16,333 bases of DNA from JANXVV01 sp038230975 (GTDB taxonomy: Bacteria > Planctomycetota > Phycisphaerae > Tepidisphaerales > Tepidisphaeraceae): NCBI GenBank assembly GCA_038230975.1, contig JBBRMF010000103.1, positions 1-16,333 on the forward strand. Direction: 5' to 3'. Made by a program: the position numbers and the translations under genes. How positions within the stretch are numbered: the first letter of the stretch is position 1; each line of letters starts with the position of its first letter. Positions 16,129 through 16,333 of this stretch are shown one piece after another. The notes beneath the pieces were generated by a model, which ran no database searches, was not told the origin of the DNA, and was given only the letters and a program-made list of their open reading frames with translations.

Positions 16129-16320
16129 GAGGAACGTCGACAGCCACGGCAGGTGGGTCTGGCCGTAGAGCACCACCTCCGACCAGTCGTCGGCCCTGCT
16201 CATCACGGCGAAGACGGCGATGGTGAGAATGTCAGTGAACAGATGTCGGATATTATGCCGCCGCGGGTCGGGAACTGCCGCGAAAAAACCAAAGAAGAAC
16301 TCGGTCGCTTGTGCGTCCAT
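16129..16320 (-). mobile_element. N-terminal fragment of an ISAs1-type transposase
   Basis: From ATG 16320, the first 64 residues match the N-terminal domain that precedes the DDE domain in ISAs1-family (H-repeat) transposases: FFAAVPDPRRHNIRH, then DILTIAVFAVMSRADDWSEV and YGQTHLPWLSTFL. A good ribosome binding site, AAGGAG at 16327-16332, lies six bases upstream. After WLSTFL the expected L-P-N-G-I-P-S-H-D-T segment is absent, and the frame runs on antisense over the IS4 and sigma fragments to 15763. The catalytic domain is missing, so this is a truncated relic. Confidence 0.75.
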
Positions 16321-16333
16321 GCCAAGCTCCTTG

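Noticed and set aside
15763..16320. A single 185-residue protein on the - strand
   Set aside because: Only its first 64 residues resemble a transposase; the rest is antisense to IS4 and sigma fragments on the + strand.
1..16333. tRNA, rRNA, CRISPR array, riboswitch or origin
   Set aside because: No cloverleaf, conserved rRNA segment, regularly spaced direct repeat, or DnaA-box cluster was seen by eye.

Overview
The window looks like a piece of a Planctomycetota chromosome. The inference rests on several signs: a large secreted protein joining a cyclase-like helical domain, a von Willebrand factor A (VWA) domain and a zinc ribbon; an ECF sigma-factor remnant and decayed transposases of the kinds common in that phylum; few recognisable Shine-Dalgarno sequences; and moderately high GC. 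A related phylum such as Verrucomicrobiota cannot be excluded from sequence alone. The first base opens an ATG that may be internal to a longer gene, and the last bases lie just upstream of a transposase start, so the window may be an entire contig with cut genes at both ends.

Left part (1-5569, + strand): two genes in likely one transcription unit. The first is an unrecognised protein whose N-terminus resembles the His/Asp half of a transglutaminase-like domain. The second, beginning at a TTG codon with a strong ribosome binding site, is a 1248-residue secreted multidomain protein: signal peptide, beta-rich N-terminal half, squalene-cyclase-like alpha domain, proline-rich linker, VWA domain with intact metal site, PEGA-like strand domain and a four-cysteine zinc ribbon.

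Centre (5583-13735, - strand): a complete tripartite heavy-metal efflux operon of the CusCBA/CzcCBA type, transcribed outer-membrane factor, adaptor, RND pump. The outer-membrane lipoprotein and adaptor genes overlap by ATGA; the adaptor and pump genes are separated by 177 bp holding a REPIN-like inverted repeat. The adaptor carries two putative metal-binding modules. The pump is about 1532 residues, roughly 500 longer than usual, because of three insertions: extra membrane segments, a helical block of about 280 residues in the porter domain, and a Gly/Ala/Ser-rich linker. Methionines in the porter domain favour Cu(I)/Ag(I) as substrate. No metal sensor or P-type ATPase is present in the window.

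Right part (13871-16333): a stand-alone SET-domain protein on the same strand as the efflux operon, a secreted hypothetical protein broken by a frameshift at a T5/A5 run, and a GC-rich terminal patch from about 15763 in which three unrelated gene fragments abut within 560 bp: ECF sigma region 4 (+), the middle of an IS4-type transposase (+), and the N-terminus of an ISAs1-type transposase (-).
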